A DNA stretch of 64,000 nt from Aphrocallistes beatrix (GCA_963281255.1 OY725493.1:3503857-3567856), one strand, 5' to 3'. Shown: positions 1-11,869, counted from the stretch's first letter. Program-made: numbers and translations. Notes: generated by a model from the letters alone, not told the origin.

Positions 1-163
1 AAAACCGCTAATTAAGTAATTGTTATTATCAACTATATAATTATCTCATATTGTGAGTTCATGGTTGTTTAGATATTCATTTTGAAAATATTATGTAACC
101 ACAATATTTATATTTACTTCACATTACAACACTAGTGTATTACAATAATGTATTATTTTGCAG

Positions 164-390
164 CATATTATTTCTATTACTCATTTATAATACCTCACTT
201 GACAACACTAATTGCATAAATCATTATTTGGACGAGATGTCTTGTCTCGCGCCTGACTCGACTTCCCTAAATTACAGAGGAGTAGAACACTTCATTAATT
301 TCTTCAATTTCCCAAATATGGTGCTCTTCGTGAAAATGGTATCGAGCCATTCCAAGACGTGTGAATACTACCAGAACAACAAGATCCCGG
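164..390 (+). CDS. Candidate internal exon, unknown protein
   Basis: A 227-nt open block lies between a good acceptor (pyrimidines then CAG ending at 163) and a strong donor (GTGAGT from 391). Read with the first C as the end of a split codon, it gives about 75 residues. It opens with a short hydrophobic run (ILFLLLIY) and continues with a mixed, cysteine-containing stretch that includes NYRGVEHFINFFNFPNM and ends in NNKIPG at the donor. The composition is balanced, unlike the Lys/Asn/Ile-only chance frames nearby. I do not recognise the family. No partner exon was found in the following 500 bases. The open frame continues past the donor for only a few codons, as expected for an exon edge. 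A chance open frame remains possible. Confidence 0.4.
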
Positions 391-616
391 GTGAGTGATT
401 TCATAAGTAATGTAGTTAATTATTCTAGAATCATGCATATACATACTCGAGTTGGGTAGAAACAATTGACTGAATTTAAAAGACTAAGAAAAAGTGTTGA
501 CTTCCCCAAATTTAGTAAATGCAATCCTCGTTACTACAAAAACGTGGGCATATGTACCTTTTATTTTAATTCGGATAAGTGCAATTTATCAAAACGTGCT
601 CCAAATTAACATCAGG
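391..616. other. No feature seen
   Basis: AT-rich sequence between the candidate exon and the hairpin. A short open frame here has no recognisable content. Confidence 0.5.
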
Positions 617-675
617 ACATTTCGCCTTTCCAACCTGACAAGCCTGCTGGTTGTCAGGTTGGAAAGGCGAAATGT
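617..675. repeat. Perfect 25-bp inverted repeat with 9-nt loop
   Basis: Bases 617-641 and 651-675 are exact reverse complements. The stem is about half G+C inside an AT-rich region. The loop (642-650) is GCCTGCTGG. No target-site duplication is evident and no second copy was seen in the window. Transcribed, it would fold as a short-hairpin RNA of miRNA-precursor size. It could equally be a product of replication template switching. Confidence 0.85.
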
Positions 676-793
676 AATTTTGGCCCTTAAGATTTTCCAT
701 TAGTCAACTTCAGCCGTACTGTTAGCTTATATCATGGATAAGAACAGTGTAGACCAGAACTAAACTTTCGTTCTTGAAATTCGTTAATGATGT

Positions 794-1056
794 TCTTTTG
801 GTTATGGCTCCACTAATTCTGAGCTCAGACGAAAAAATCGACTCATCATGGAATTATGACGTCATTGTAATCTTTTTTACAGTTAGAAATTTCAGTTTAG
901 GTGTTTTTTTTGCGATATCGATTATAACATAGGACATACGTAATTAGAGATGTTATTTCCCTAATAATTAATCAATGAGACTCCAGACCCCCAAAGTGCG
1001 CCTCCGGCGGACACTTTGTGTCCGCTAGCCGCGCTGTGCAAATGAAGTGAGCTTGC
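794..1056 (-). mobile_element. R1 repeat copy, internally deleted
   Basis: Reverse-oriented copy of R1 (see the full copy at 53376-53870). The part between the first TGACGTCA-type block and the GATATCGAT block is missing. The GC-rich hairpin end, with a GCGGACACTTTGTGTCCGC stem-loop, is kept at about 1005-1040. Confidence 0.7.
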
Positions 1057-1479
1057 AGATACAATTTTGATTTGAATTTCGTAAAATTAATCTAAATAGT
1101 ACTATGAGAAATAACTGATAATGCTGCCAAAAAGGATTCTAATTTTGAAATATTTAAAAAGGTCCATATGCAGTTTGCTGCTCCATGGAACGATTTTGAT
1201 ACTCTAAAAAACCTTCTAATGGCTTTTATTGCTTTTATAGAGAAGAGATTAAGAAAGTTTAACAAATTATTTATTTAAAAAAATATTTTTTTGAAATTTT
1301 TAAACACCGAATTCATCGAATTTAAAGTTTTAAACTGTAAAGAAGTTGATGAATACGAGTGTTTTAAGACTTGAACACTTTAAGATCAGAAAGCTTGCTT
1401 TTTAGACGCCTTTTACTGTGCTTTCTACACTATCATAAAGGATCTATGATTTTCTGTAAGAATATAGGTGCACAGTAGA

Positions 1480-1838
1480 GTGTGTCAAAATTTGAAAGTT
1501 TGAACCTTTAGATGATTACCCCTTAAATAGTCTACTTAATTTGGAGATGATTTAGTTGTCGCGCAAGGTAGACTTCTCCAAGTGCAGATTTCTAATGGGA
1601 TTTTTCCGGTTTCGGGACAAAATTGCAAAAAGAGTACTTTTGGTATAAGCAATGAATCTAACAACCTTGTATTGAGATATTTGGGTATGGTTTTATATCA
1701 GCCAATAATACATTTTGTTGGGCTAAAACCTACCGGTTCGGAGATATTGGTGAAATCAGTTGGGACCAGCCTTCGTACAAGTTTGTAATTATTAATGGCC
1801 CCAACTTGTTTCACCAATATCACTATAACGGCATTGTT
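1480..1838. repeat. Decayed half of the 37.6-kb palindrome family
   Basis: The stretch containing GTCGCGCAAGGTAGACTTCTCC, the ATATCAGCCAATAATACATTTTG motif (split here for length: ATATCAGCC then AATAATACATTTTG) and ACCGGTTCGGAGATATTGGTGAA matches one arm of the palindrome at 37572-38249. The short complementary turn TTTCACCAATATC follows at about 1809-1822. Most of the second arm has been lost. The open frame across it (1582-1788) is therefore not a gene. Confidence 0.55.
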
Positions 1839-1839
1839 A

Positions 1840-2164
1840 ACTTTTTTATAACTATAAATTTCAGTTTTTCGAATATTACTCAGCTATAGATGTCTGAATG
1901 TTAATAGACTGTGTATATAAATATTCTTTACATATGACACAACTCTCATCAAAAATTTACTCATCACTGTTATGACGTCACCATTACGCATCAAAAATTG
2001 AAAGGGTGATTTTTTGAGTGATATCGATTACGTATAACATTAAGGACATATTTAGAGATGTTATCAATCTTATAATCAATGTGAGCCTAGGCGCCCTAAG
2101 TGTGCCCCTTGTGGACACTTTATGTCAGCCAGCCGCGTAGCGCAATCAAGCGAAGCGCGCTTGT
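1840..2164 (-). mobile_element. R1 repeat copy
   Basis: Reverse-oriented R1 copy lacking only its distal (GTAACGAATTG) end. It abuts the palindrome relic to its left. One TGACGTCA site has become TGACGTCACC (about 1974). The hairpin end finishes at AAGCGAAGCGCGCTTGT. Confidence 0.75.
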
Positions 2165-2273
2165 AGCCATTAAAGTATCAAAAGTTGTCATTTGCCGAAA
2201 GCAAATATTTGGTTAATCGAATTCTGACCGAATTACTACAAACTGTACAACATAATATATCATAATAAATGTA

Positions 2274-2864
2274 CAGGGTGTCTCAAAAGTTCTGCAACAA
2301 ATTTTGCTAATGTATTATACATAGATAAATAGATCGAACATCCGATACCTCATTTTAATCAAAAATAGTGAGGATTATCTTAATTATTTGGCATTCCAAT
2401 GGCCTGTATTTCTCAATTTATTTGCAATGATGGATCATATATTTCATTGTCTCTTAAAGAATATTTTTTAACTCAATAAAAAATCTCACATCCCAGCTAC
2501 ATTTTATGGCTATACTTTAAAAAGACTCGTTCTTATCGAAGATTCCTGCAACAAAATCAAAAGTAATAATATTATTTTAGTATTATGAATCAATTACAGA
2601 ATATAGAAGTGATTGATGTAATATTTCATTAGAAAAATAGTGATCTTCAAACTTAACACTTTTGAGCTCCAAATTTTTGAGTAATTAGTATGTAATTATA
2701 TAAAGTTTTATGAGAATTTTTTTTGCGTAATGAGTTGGGCTCATTTCTATGCTAGAAGGGTGCTAGATTTCAAGGATGCTAGATTCAATTTGGAATACAA
2801 TCAAGTGATCTTAGTCAAATTAACAAAGTAAAATTGGTTGTTGCAGAACTTTTGAGACACCCTA
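2274..2864. mobile_element. Tc1/mariner-type MITE, 591 bp
   Basis: Terminal inverted repeats begin CAGGGTGTCTCAAAAGTTC on the left, with the complement on the right (last base changed), each flanked by TA. The first 16 bases are the same as those of the DD37E elements at 29503 and 39374, so that transposase family could have mobilised it. The interior holds no coding similarity. Confidence 0.8.
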
Positions 2865-3337
2865 TATATTCATAGAATTAGTAGAGAGGACAATATGGTT
2901 CAAATGGTTAATATTAGCTATATACAATGTATTATTCAATAGAATCATCATCATAATTGCATGGTTTAAATTCATACTTAATGATCATCAAACAATCGAC
3001 AGGTTTATAACTGCTATAAATTTGGGGTATATCCATTTTTGAGATGCTATATATACGGTACATTAAAAGTTATTTTCCTATTTATATTTGATCCAATGGA
3101 GCCGATTGCAAATAACTAAGATTTAATATATAGTTTGTAAGGAACTTGACAAATTACATTAATTTTATTAGCAGTTAAAAAGTGTTCACAAAGTTCCTTA
3201 TAAAAAATTGGACTTTTTGATACCAAAGAAGGAAATAAAGTTAATAGACCTTAGCAAAAAAAATTCAATCGTATAGGATGGGGGTTTGGGAATATATTAT
3301 CCATCATTGTTGTAAATATAAATGGTGTCATAATATA

Positions 3338-3425
3338 CATATCTGTTGGCAAAATTTTGATACGCACCAGTCACATTATTGCGCAATTGATATATATAAC
3401 AAATTTAGGCGATTTGGCGGCATGT
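3338..3425. repeat. Fragment of the 4.4-kb palindrome family
   Basis: A short stretch (ATACATATCTGTTGGCAAAA, then TTGCGCAATTGAT) is diverged from the arm at about 4598-4690. Confidence 0.4.
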
Positions 3426-3494
3426 TAAAGGCCAACATTTAAGCTATTCATAAGAAAAATTTCAGATAGAAGTAAACTAACATAGGTTATAGCA

Positions 3495-3985
3495 TTTAAA
3501 TACACTAAGGCAATTGCGCCAACTATAACTTCTGGATCATGGATTGGTTAGACGAACCAAGTGAATTCTTCACTAATTATCAATTTAACATTTATTCGCT
3601 TTTTATTTGATATAATCTTCTACACCACACTAAATTAAATTCATATCATTGGGTTCAAAAGGTCAAGCATTTAATCAATGAGCGTTTATAATCATAATAA
3701 GTTCAATTTTAATTAGCGAACAAACTTATACATTCGAAATAGATTCATAGTACATACAGCAAGACTAACAATTAGACACTAAGTACGAATAATCATTATT
3801 GAAAGGGCGAATTACATGAATTAAAATTAGTAAACTGAGGGATGTTTTGAAGAGAAGATAATATTATTATAAGATTAAGGAAAATCAAAACTCTCATTAT
3901 TCCGTGAGACATCACTTCTCTTTTCTTCATCCTTTATCGTCACAGCATACCTAAGAAAAAGAAGAATGATTAAAACTTTTGAAGT
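3495..3985 (-). repeat. R2 dispersed repeat, copy 1
   Basis: About 490 bp matches 34470-34925 in inverse orientation along its whole length, with small indels. Landmarks are ACTATAACTTCTGG near one end and TCTCTTTTCTTCATC near the other. No coding content or terminal inverted repeats were found. Confidence 0.75.
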
Positions 3986-4432
3986 TTGTCTGTTTTTGAC
4001 ATTAGAGTAATATAATTCCTAGATTTATAGCGAGGATACGGTTACACAGGGTCAGGGTTATTACAATTTTTATTAATACATATATCCTATTGAAATCATC
4101 AAAACAACGCAAATCTCTCTACGTTTGAATCCATTTATCATCAACTATGATTAAAATTAATACTAGTAATTTAGTATAAGTTGAACCGGGATAAAATTGT
4201 TTTCGAAGAACTTTAGAGTTTGCAATTTGAAAAGAAAGTTTTATAGATAATAGCAACGTAGTCGATAACAACAATAATGGATACAAAAGTGAACCACTGT
4301 CTAATAAATCTACGAGAATATATTGAGACCCTACATCACTACGTAGATACTTATATTGTTTATCAGGAGTTAAATAGGTTAGATTTTTTTATAAGAGAAA
4401 ACTGGTATGCGCCACGTAATATAACCATCAAT

Positions 4433-5414
4433 CATAGCCTACTCTAATAATGCCTCACAGTAGACTGAAAATCATGGACTAGAGATGAAGTAATAGCCGA
4501 ATGGATTAATACACGATTATCCTGAAATCGTTAACCATGCAGAATAGGCATTAAGAATGTATTACCAGCATATATAAGCATGGTATCAAAGTACATATAT
4601 CCGTTGGAAAAATTTCGATTAGTCATCATATCATTGCGCAACAGGTCATTCTAAGGACAATTTTAGCGATTTTCTAAGCAATGGAATGTTGTTACATTCA
4701 TGCGTTGCTATGGTAAAGTATTTTGGTCAGTTTGGGCCATTTCGTGCAAACTGTAGTAGCTAGATCTTCAAATTCGATCGTGTTTGATAGGCAATTGACT
4801 ACTTCCTATTAGGTGATAATACAACTTGAACTTCTAAATTCAACGAGTTTTGAGTTATGGGTTGATTTTAAGAATGTGGCCAAAACACTAAATTGTCTCA
4901 TAACTCTATAGTCTGTTAATTTAGAAGTTTAAATTGTATTATTACCTAATAAGAAGTAGCCAATCGCCTATCAAATAAAATCAAATTTGAAGACCTAGCT
5001 AGTTCTTACAGTTTGCAGGATATGGCCCAAACTGACCAAAATGCTCTACCATAGCAACGCAGGAATGTAACAACATTCCATTGAAAAATTCTAAATTTTT
5101 CAAATCAACTCGTACTAATCTTGGTTCTACACAAAAATCACACCTTAATACTATTTAGAAATTGGGTTAAAACTGCTTAGAAAATCGCTAAAATTGTCCT
5201 TAGAATGACCTGTTGTGCAATGATATGATGACGAATCGAAATTTTGACAACGGATATATGTTATTTGATGCCATGTTTATATATGCTGGTAATACATTCT
5301 TAATGCCTATCCTACATGGTTGACGACTTTAGGCTAATCCTGCTGTATTAATCCATTCGGCTATTACCGCATCCTTGGTTATTTTACTGTGAGGCATTAT
5401 TAGAGTAGGCTATG
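4433..5414. repeat. Palindromic (foldback) element of about 980 bp
   Basis: The outermost bases CATAGCCTACTCTA (4433-4446) are complementary to 5401-5414. Matching continues inward on both sides with point changes and small indels to a centre near 4880-4900. Recognisable pairs are CATTGCGCAACAGGTCATTC with GAATGACCTGTTGTGCAATG and TGCGTTGCTATGG with CCATAGCAACGCA. No open frame is present. Partial relatives lie at 3338, 7860 and 57880. Confidence 0.75.
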
Positions 5415-6110
5415 CATCAATATATTTGAAATGCTGGTACATCGACTGTATAACTCAATCTCTAGGAATAAATTCCCTGTGCCTGAAATATAATGGATAC
5501 TGAACCTAAATGACAATATATGCGGTAGCTAAATATTGATGCGGGCGTGATGAAACACGGTCCCAATTAACAGTTTAATACTAGGATCATTGGAATGGTA
5601 TTTAATCGAAAAAAAGTGAGATGATTGGATAATTGAAGTCGACGTTCACTCTCCAAATTAGACAATATAAGCCGAAATGATGTTTTATTTAGTTTTAATG
5701 GATTCTTTTGTATTCGACCCTGCTAGTAAAAAATATAGAAGGTTTCTGAAATAATGATCTTAATTTAAAAAGAAGTTATTGAACACATGAGCTATCCAGG
5801 CGTTTCGTAGGTCGAAGTCGATAAGAAAGAAGATCTGAAAATGAACTAACTAAGAACGTATTTACCTTTTCTTCGTTGTCAGTTATGCTCTTAGAGTAGG
5901 TAGATTCCATCAGCAACGTTCAGGGTGATCCAAAAATAGACTTTTAGGCTAGGAATTCTATTCAGAATGAAGTAAAGTACAGTACGAAGTCCGTTATTGT
6001 AGAAATGGTTCTCTCGTTGCCATCTGGTTTGAAATAATGTATACATACCTAAACGGTGACAAGAAGTGTAAATGTGATAATCAGTTAATACGTATAACAC
6101 ATATATTATA
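5415..6110. other. No gene recognised
   Basis: AT-rich sequence. A minus-strand open frame (5891-6115) is not supported by splice sites of its own. It lies in the intron side of the candidate exon that ends at 6120. Confidence 0.4.
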
Positions 6111-6119
6111 GACACTTAC

Positions 6120-6320
6120 TCAGATTAGCGTGTTTACTTCTTAGTCTTTCGGTGGGCATGGAATTACCTAAACGATTATTTGGGAAATGAAGAGCAGAGG
6201 GATATTCTGCTTCACTTTTTCCAGCTTGGAACACACGACATTGCCGTTCCGGAAGAGTAGGAGTGTTTCGGGTCAAATTTGAGTGAGAGTATAGGAAATA
6301 CAGTGATTTGTAAACTTTAC
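6120..6320 (-). CDS. Candidate exon, unknown protein
   Basis: A minus-strand open block ends at a strong donor: exon base 6120, then GTAAGTG reading downward from 6119. The residues include TRNTPTLPERQCRVFQAGK and RLGNSMPTERLRSKHANL, a charged, Pro/Arg-containing composition like a disordered region of a real protein. The acceptor is uncertain; a pyrimidine-rich run ending near 6320 is the likely one. No family is recognised. Confidence 0.3.
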
Positions 6321-6544
6321 AAGAATGAAGTAAATAAATACCTATATAATTCATGTGGTTGATTTTAAAACAAAACAAGTAAGTAGTAAGTTAATATAGT
6401 ATAAGTAATATGGTTGGTTAAAATTAGTTTACCAGAAATTCTCAACAGTGCGATCCTCGAACCATTTTGAAGAAAATCGATGTAGAATTAGTGAAAACGA
6501 TCATTAAATGATATATGAAGTTATATACTAGCATAATCTAACCA

Positions 6545-7012
6545 TTTCAAGAAAAAATAATTAGCCGTTTAACTAATTCATGGTCCAGAAATTATAGTTG
6601 GCGCCATTGCCTTAGTGCAGTGTTTCTCAACCTTTTTCTTCTTGCGGCACCCTTTATAAACTTATACCTTTCAGCGGCACCCCTTAATTTGACTTAGGGG
6701 CAGGCGAATGAACAAATGATAGTAAAGTGGAGATTGATTTGAATTATTACGACTTTATTATAGGATAACTAATTAATAAACTAGGAAATTATTGTGAATA
6801 TTGCGTAATAAATTATTCCAGAGGATTGTCAGAGGACAATCATCAAATTCAACATTGACAATGGTATCAATAGAAAATAAAATAAAGCAGTGTGCAAGTG
6901 TGGTAAGGCCTGCGGCACCCCCTAGAGGAAGTAAATTGCACCCCAGGGTGCCGCGGCACCCCGGTTGAGAACCACTGCCTTAGTGTATTAGAATGCTATG
7001 AATAGGTTTATT
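6545..7012 (+). repeat. R2 repeat, partial copy 3, split by a hAT MITE
   Basis: Bases 6560-6617 and 6986-7012 together match the terminal part of R2 (TCCAGAAATTATAGTTGGCG, then CCTTAGTGTATTAGAA). The break in homology coincides exactly with the MITE at 6618-6977 and its duplicated CCTTAGTG. Confidence 0.7.
6618..6977. mobile_element. hAT MITE, 360 bp, intact target-site duplication
   Basis: The left end is CAGTGTTTCTCAACCTTTTT and the right end is GGTTGAGAACCACTG, giving a hAT-type terminal inverted repeat. The 8-bp duplication CCTTAGTG flanks it at 6610-6617 and 6978-6985. The subterminal repeats GCGGCACCC and GGGTGCCGC form a second inverted pair. There is no coding capacity. Confidence 0.92.
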
Positions 7013-7303
7013 TGAAAATAAGGGAAATTGAGAGGAATTTTAACATTCCTGCGTTGCAAAGTAAAAGCAGTTTTGCAATTATAGTTTAATTCGAAACCAT
7101 AATCGCTAGACATCTAAATTTATTCTTATCTGATAGGCATGGTTTACTTGTCATTTAATTCATCAAATACTTATGTATTTTGCAGGACTAGTTTCAAAGA
7201 TTGCCGTCTATAGGGCGAAAAGATTTTAAAAAATCTTAACAAGAATAGAATTATTGTACCATAGCTCGAAATCTTTGAATTTAGTTTTGAGGTATATTTT
7301 GAT

Positions 7304-7565
7304 ACAAGCGCATTGCGCTTGTTTGTGCTACACGGCTGGCGGAAACTTTGTGTCCACCAGAGGCGTCCTTTGGACGCCTAGGCTCGTATTGATGAATTTT
7401 AAGGTAAATAACATCTCTAAATACGTCTGTCTCACTGTAAAATCAATATCACTCGAAAAATCATTAAAATTGTCAGATTTTCAATTTTTGATGAGAAATG
7501 ATGACGTCATATCAGATGATGAGTTCTCATTTTTTTATTATTGTTGTATCATATATGATACACAT
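7304..7565 (+). mobile_element. R1 repeat copy, 3' truncated
   Basis: Forward R1 copy starting at ACAAGCGCATTGCGCTTG and running through the hairpin block, the GATATCGAT-equivalent region and one GATGACGTCATA site. Homology stops after the ATGATACA motif. The 128-residue open frame over it is an accident of this repeat; the same frame recurs in other R1 copies. Confidence 0.8.
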
Positions 7566-7859
7566 TGCGTTCGGAAATTATTGGAAGTAAATATTATTTC
7601 ATTATCCTTCACATATATTCTTTTAACTCACCATGTTTAAGTTGTATCAGTTATAAAAAATTAAAATATACACCCCACTATTAAAAAATCATAGCAAAGC
7701 GTGCTTGTGTTCTTAACCCGGGAAATACTTGTGGTCAAAGGTATAAATAGAAATGACCCAGTTTTCATTTTCATTTTCAGTTTACTTTCAATTAACTTTC
7801 ACTTTCAATTCAACATTCCTGGACGTCACGGGTTAAATACAACCTCTACCTAATAGAAA

Positions 7860-8060
7860 GGAAATATTATATTGCCTATCAAAAATTATCAAATTTGTAG
7901 ACCCTATTCAAAAGGTTTTCTACGATAGGGCCATACTGACTAAAATGCTTCACCATAGCAACACAGAAAAGTAACAACATTCCATTGAAAAATTCTAAAA
8001 TTCTTTCCAAATTAGGTAGTACTAATCTTGGTTATACACAAAAATAATAAACATTTATAA
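7860..8060. repeat. Fragment of the 4.4-kb palindrome family
   Basis: CACCATAGCAACACAGAAAAG, AACAACATTCCATTGAAAAA and ACTAATCTTGGTTATACACA match the right arm of the palindrome at about 5045-5135. Only one arm is present. Confidence 0.55.
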
Positions 8061-10200
8061 ATCTACGAATAATTTTAATTACCATCAATCAATATTTTTA
8101 AAAATTACCAAATGGAGTTAGCGAAAAGAAAGCACAAACACAAAGATTAATATGATATACTGGAAAAACTTACTCTTGCAGATCTTATAAGAATGATAGG
8201 ATTGCCATTTTCTGAAAATGATTCAGCTACTGCTCCCCATAAAGTGCAATTAATTTTGTGACTTGTCTTGTCTGCAAGAATCAATTCTCTCTTAGTTAAT
8301 TGTGAAGCCTTATTTTTCGAAGTAACTTCAACTAATTCGCTTGATTCAATACAGACACCTATAGTGGATTAGATATAATCGTATTGCATGCAAATGGCGA
8401 GCCAGTTATCTGGTTATCCGAACCACTCGGTCAAACAATATAGTAGTTTTGATAATTTGGAAATGACCTTAATTGGCCCAAGAGAATTGGATACATTAAA
8501 AATACAAAATTTAAATCAAATTCATAAAATGCTGTAAATCAATGAAGGCTGTCCTATTCCCCTCCCTGGTACATTAGTTGTGCAGAAGGTCAATCTCAAT
8601 CACCGCATGTAAATATAATGATACTAAACACATAGTTCAGTAATGACATGGGTTGACCCACGATTCTTAGATTGAACACGAATGAATATACGTAGCCACC
8701 CGAGTGATTTAAGGTAGAAGGAATAATTCATTATTAATATTCATTCTAAGAATAAAAACAAATTCGCCTCAGATGGGGGGAGGTGTGCGATTACTTGAGG
8801 GAGGTGTTTATTCGAGGGCTGGATTCAATTTGAGTATATACTATATACAACGCACAATAGGAATTTACCAGAGTGATACCCCTTAAATGAGGTTGCACAA
8901 AAACATAAGTGCAGTTTCTAGTAGGTTATTGTAATAAATTTCAAAGTCATTAACAGAGAGATTTACTATCATCCTATGTATAAATTGCGGCGCATACTGG
9001 TAATATTTTGACATGTGTTTGCCCATTATTGTTCATAAACTTTTCTATTGAGAGAACAAGTTCTTTAATTAGAATTCTATGCACCAAGATGATCAGGAAT
9101 AAAGAAATCTGCCTTGTGAGTGAAACAAAGGTATAATAGGACGAGAGAGTGGTTTTTGGTGAGAAATATTAATACTACTGTCCAGGTAAGTGTAGAGTTG
9201 CCAACAATAAATCAAAAGATATAATTAAAAGTCGAAAAGCGTTGAAATTGCTTTTGAGTTGGCCTAGGGTTAAATATTCATCAAATAAATAACCAATATT
9301 AGCTAAACAGGTTGAATGAAATTGTGCGGTGCTTCTCCTTACAATTTAAAACTCATACTAAATAATTCAGACTAAATTGCATCAGTTGTACTGTATCATG
9401 CAGATGAGGAATCTTGGTGGAATGGTAGTATCACATTGCTATAAGAAACAAGGCTTCCTGGTATGCACCACCAGGGAGTGTCCGTCCTCTGTCCGTCCTC
9501 GTCCTCTATACTTAAAAAACGAACTAGGTCTGTTTTTGATTTCGAGATACGAAGTCCAGTTGTACTACTTGATTGATAATGTCAGGTGTGTCGAAGGGAG
9601 AAACAAAGGCAGCGCAGGTAATCGCAGGGTTGGACAAGACAATATTTTCTGCCTGATTGTAATCAGCTTGCAACCCTTGAGCAATATATTATGTGTAGCG
9701 CAAGAAGCAAAACTTAAATAAAGCTATTAATGGCATACTATATAGCTCACCTAAATCTAATAGTCAAGAATTTCCAACTCCGCGAGCATTTAAGTTAGTT
9801 AACTTTGGGGACGAGTATCTAGAAACTAGCGTGGATTAAAATTCAAAAAGTGTTTAGATGCAGCTTGCCTCATTATTTTGTACAAATGATGTATTAAGCT
9901 AATGTGTAAAATTTGAAAAGTTCGCATTCATTTAGTTTGATTCGATCGGGATCGGGATCGGTTCCGAAGTTCGGGAAAACTCAGAAACCATAGACAGGCT
10001 GAGTTTAACCAATTAAAAACAACTAATTAGATAGTTTGGGCTGGTATTCATATTTGTTAAAGATATATTTAACAATGTTTTAGTGAAATATTCTCTAGAT
10101 CTCGGTAAGTAAGAAACATTCGGTCTATCCTCCCGTTTTTCCTTTATATGTTATATCTAAATAATAATTCATTTTAAATATGCTAAAAATGTTATTAACT
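8061..10200. other. About 2.1 kb with no recognised gene or repeat
   Basis: AT-rich, apparently unique sequence. The longest frame (9377-9721, plus) has no recognisable motif, family or splice signals and is probably chance. Confidence 0.4.
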
Positions 10201-10316
10201 ACAAGCGCGCTTCGCTTGCTTGCGCAGCGCTGCTGGCGGACAATTTGTGTCCGCTGGAGGCTCCGTTCGGTTGCCTGGGGTCACATTGATTAATTATAAG
10301 GGAGATAAGATCTCTA

Positions 10317-11579
10317 CAGGGTGCGATTTAAGTTCTGTCCCCAATTTAGACTACTACCAATCCAAGCATAACCAGTATATTAGTTATTATACATGCTATT
10401 TTTAGGTTATAATGACACTTTACTGTAAACATCTAACTTAATTGCACAAAATAACCAGATTCCGAAATTTTATTCCCAATGGGGCAAGAGAGGTGTGGAA
10501 TTATTAATTATTCAAAACCTGCGGGACACATGCAGAAATAATGAAATTGTTTAATTTTCCTGAATCCAGGCACAAGTTCGTCCATCGTACTATTAGGAGA
10601 TACAAGGGCGCCGAGAGCTGCGGACAGGGCAAGAAGTAGTTGTCCGCCATCAATAAGGGTTCTTCAACTCTAGAAGGCTGTGTGGGAGCGGATTCTTCGA
10701 AATTCCCGGCGTTCGCTGAGAAAAATGACTCTAGAACTCAAAGTTTCCGAGTTTTCAATCCGCAAAGTTGTGAAAATCTGTTTAGGGATGCGAGGTTATA
10801 AAAGAAAGAAGATCCATTTTCTTAGTGAGCAAGTTAAAGAGAAGAGATTACTGAGAAGTGAGGGAGAACTTGGTCGGCACGCTACTTGTGGTCTGGAAAA
10901 TATCCTGCTATCAGATGAGAAAATTTTCACAATCCACGAGGTTTCTAATAGTCAAAATGACAGAATAATATCACTCACGACATGTAGCAATAAAGAGATG
11001 TTCAGATATGTCCCTAGGTTGCAAAAGCCTCTCTCAGTGATGGCTTGACCTGGAATATCCGCTAGTGGACTGACACATCGGGTTTTTTCCCAAGTGGGGT
11101 TAAAATCAATGCTCCCACCCACCGTGAGTTGATTTTACAGCGGGTTGTGAAGAACCTAGGGCAAACAATATTAAAAGGGAGGTCCTTCGTCTTCCAACAA
11201 GATAGAGCTCAAGGCCATACCGAAAATTCAACTCAAGATTGGCTTCGCAGCAATATTCCGGGGTTCATCAGTGATAATAAATAGACTTCGTACAGCCCAG
11301 AGCTAAACCCCATTGGCTATTCGATTGGCCCATTCTCGAAACAAATGCCTGTAGAAAATCTCACTAAAATATTGAGTCTTTGAAATGATATTTGGTAGCA
11401 GAATGGGCGAAAGTTCCCCAAGAGGTCTTACGTGCCGCCGTAGGGACTTTACCATGCAGAATAAAAGCTGTAATTAAAACAAATGCGGATACATTGAATA
11501 GCAATTAATATTTCGTATTGTAGCATGATCTCAAAGTTATGGGTAATTGTAAATAGGACTGAACTTAAATCGCACCCTG
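10317..11579 (+). mobile_element. Mariner-family element, decayed, 1263 bp
   Basis: Terminal inverted repeats CAGGGTGCGATTTAAGTTC and complement lie at both ends, each flanked by TA, inside an R1 copy. The element includes a transposase relic on the plus strand. Size, TA target and TIR length are normal for Tc1/mariner. Confidence 0.9.
10680..11480 (+). pseudogene. Mariner transposase relic (SDEKIFT type)
   Basis: This is the remnant of the cut-and-paste transposase of the surrounding element. The longest open part (10680-11048) shows a helix-turn-helix-like stretch (VSEFSIRKVVKICLGMRGYK) and then the first catalytic region, LLSDEKIFTIHEVSNSQNDR, with its Asp. Past the stop at 11046 the frame resumes in pieces. 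They include FQQDRAQGH (second Asp region, about 11190-11220), a Trp-rich block with NIPGF, and SPELNP (about 11296) where the third acidic position should lie. The C-terminal RIKAVIKTNADT-like end lies near 11460-11490. SDEKIFT with SPELNP is typical of the maT/DD37D branch, but I could not confirm the third residue. Several stops and frameshifts make it dead. Confidence 0.75.
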
Positions 11580-11866
11580 TAAATATGTCTATCTTAGCGT
11601 TAAAATCGATGTCACTCGAAAAATCACCAAATTTGTCAATTTTAAATTTTTTTGATGCGTAGTGATGACGTCATAACAGAGTGATGAGTACTCATTTTTT
11701 AATGATAGAACAATGACGTCATAATTCCATGATGATTCGACATTTTGCTCTGAGCTCAGAACTTACAGGAGCCATAGCCAAAAAGACTCCCACATTCCAA
11801 AAATCAGCTTTTTGTGCCGGGCAGTTTTTTCAATCAATTCGTTACTGATATCCTTAATATTAAAAC

Positions 11867-11869
11867 TCG

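Larger units (their letters stand above)
10201..11846 (+). mobile_element. R1 repeat copy, split by a mariner insertion
   Basis: The first part of R1 (10201-10316) carries the ACAAGCGCGCTTCGCTTG end and the hairpin block. The rest resumes at 11580 and runs to CAATCAATTCGTTAC near 11846, with both TGACGTCA sites. The break falls at the TA used by the mariner. Removing 10317-11579 plus one TA restores CTCTA-AATATGTC as in intact copies. Confidence 0.85.

Noticed and set aside
7254..7640. 128-residue open frame
   Set aside because: It lies wholly in an R1 repeat; equivalent frames appear in other R1 copies (12165, 18316, 18343, 53325) with different stops.
9377..9721. 114-residue plus-strand open frame
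   Set aside because: No recognised domain, no flanking splice signals, mixed composition compatible with chance.
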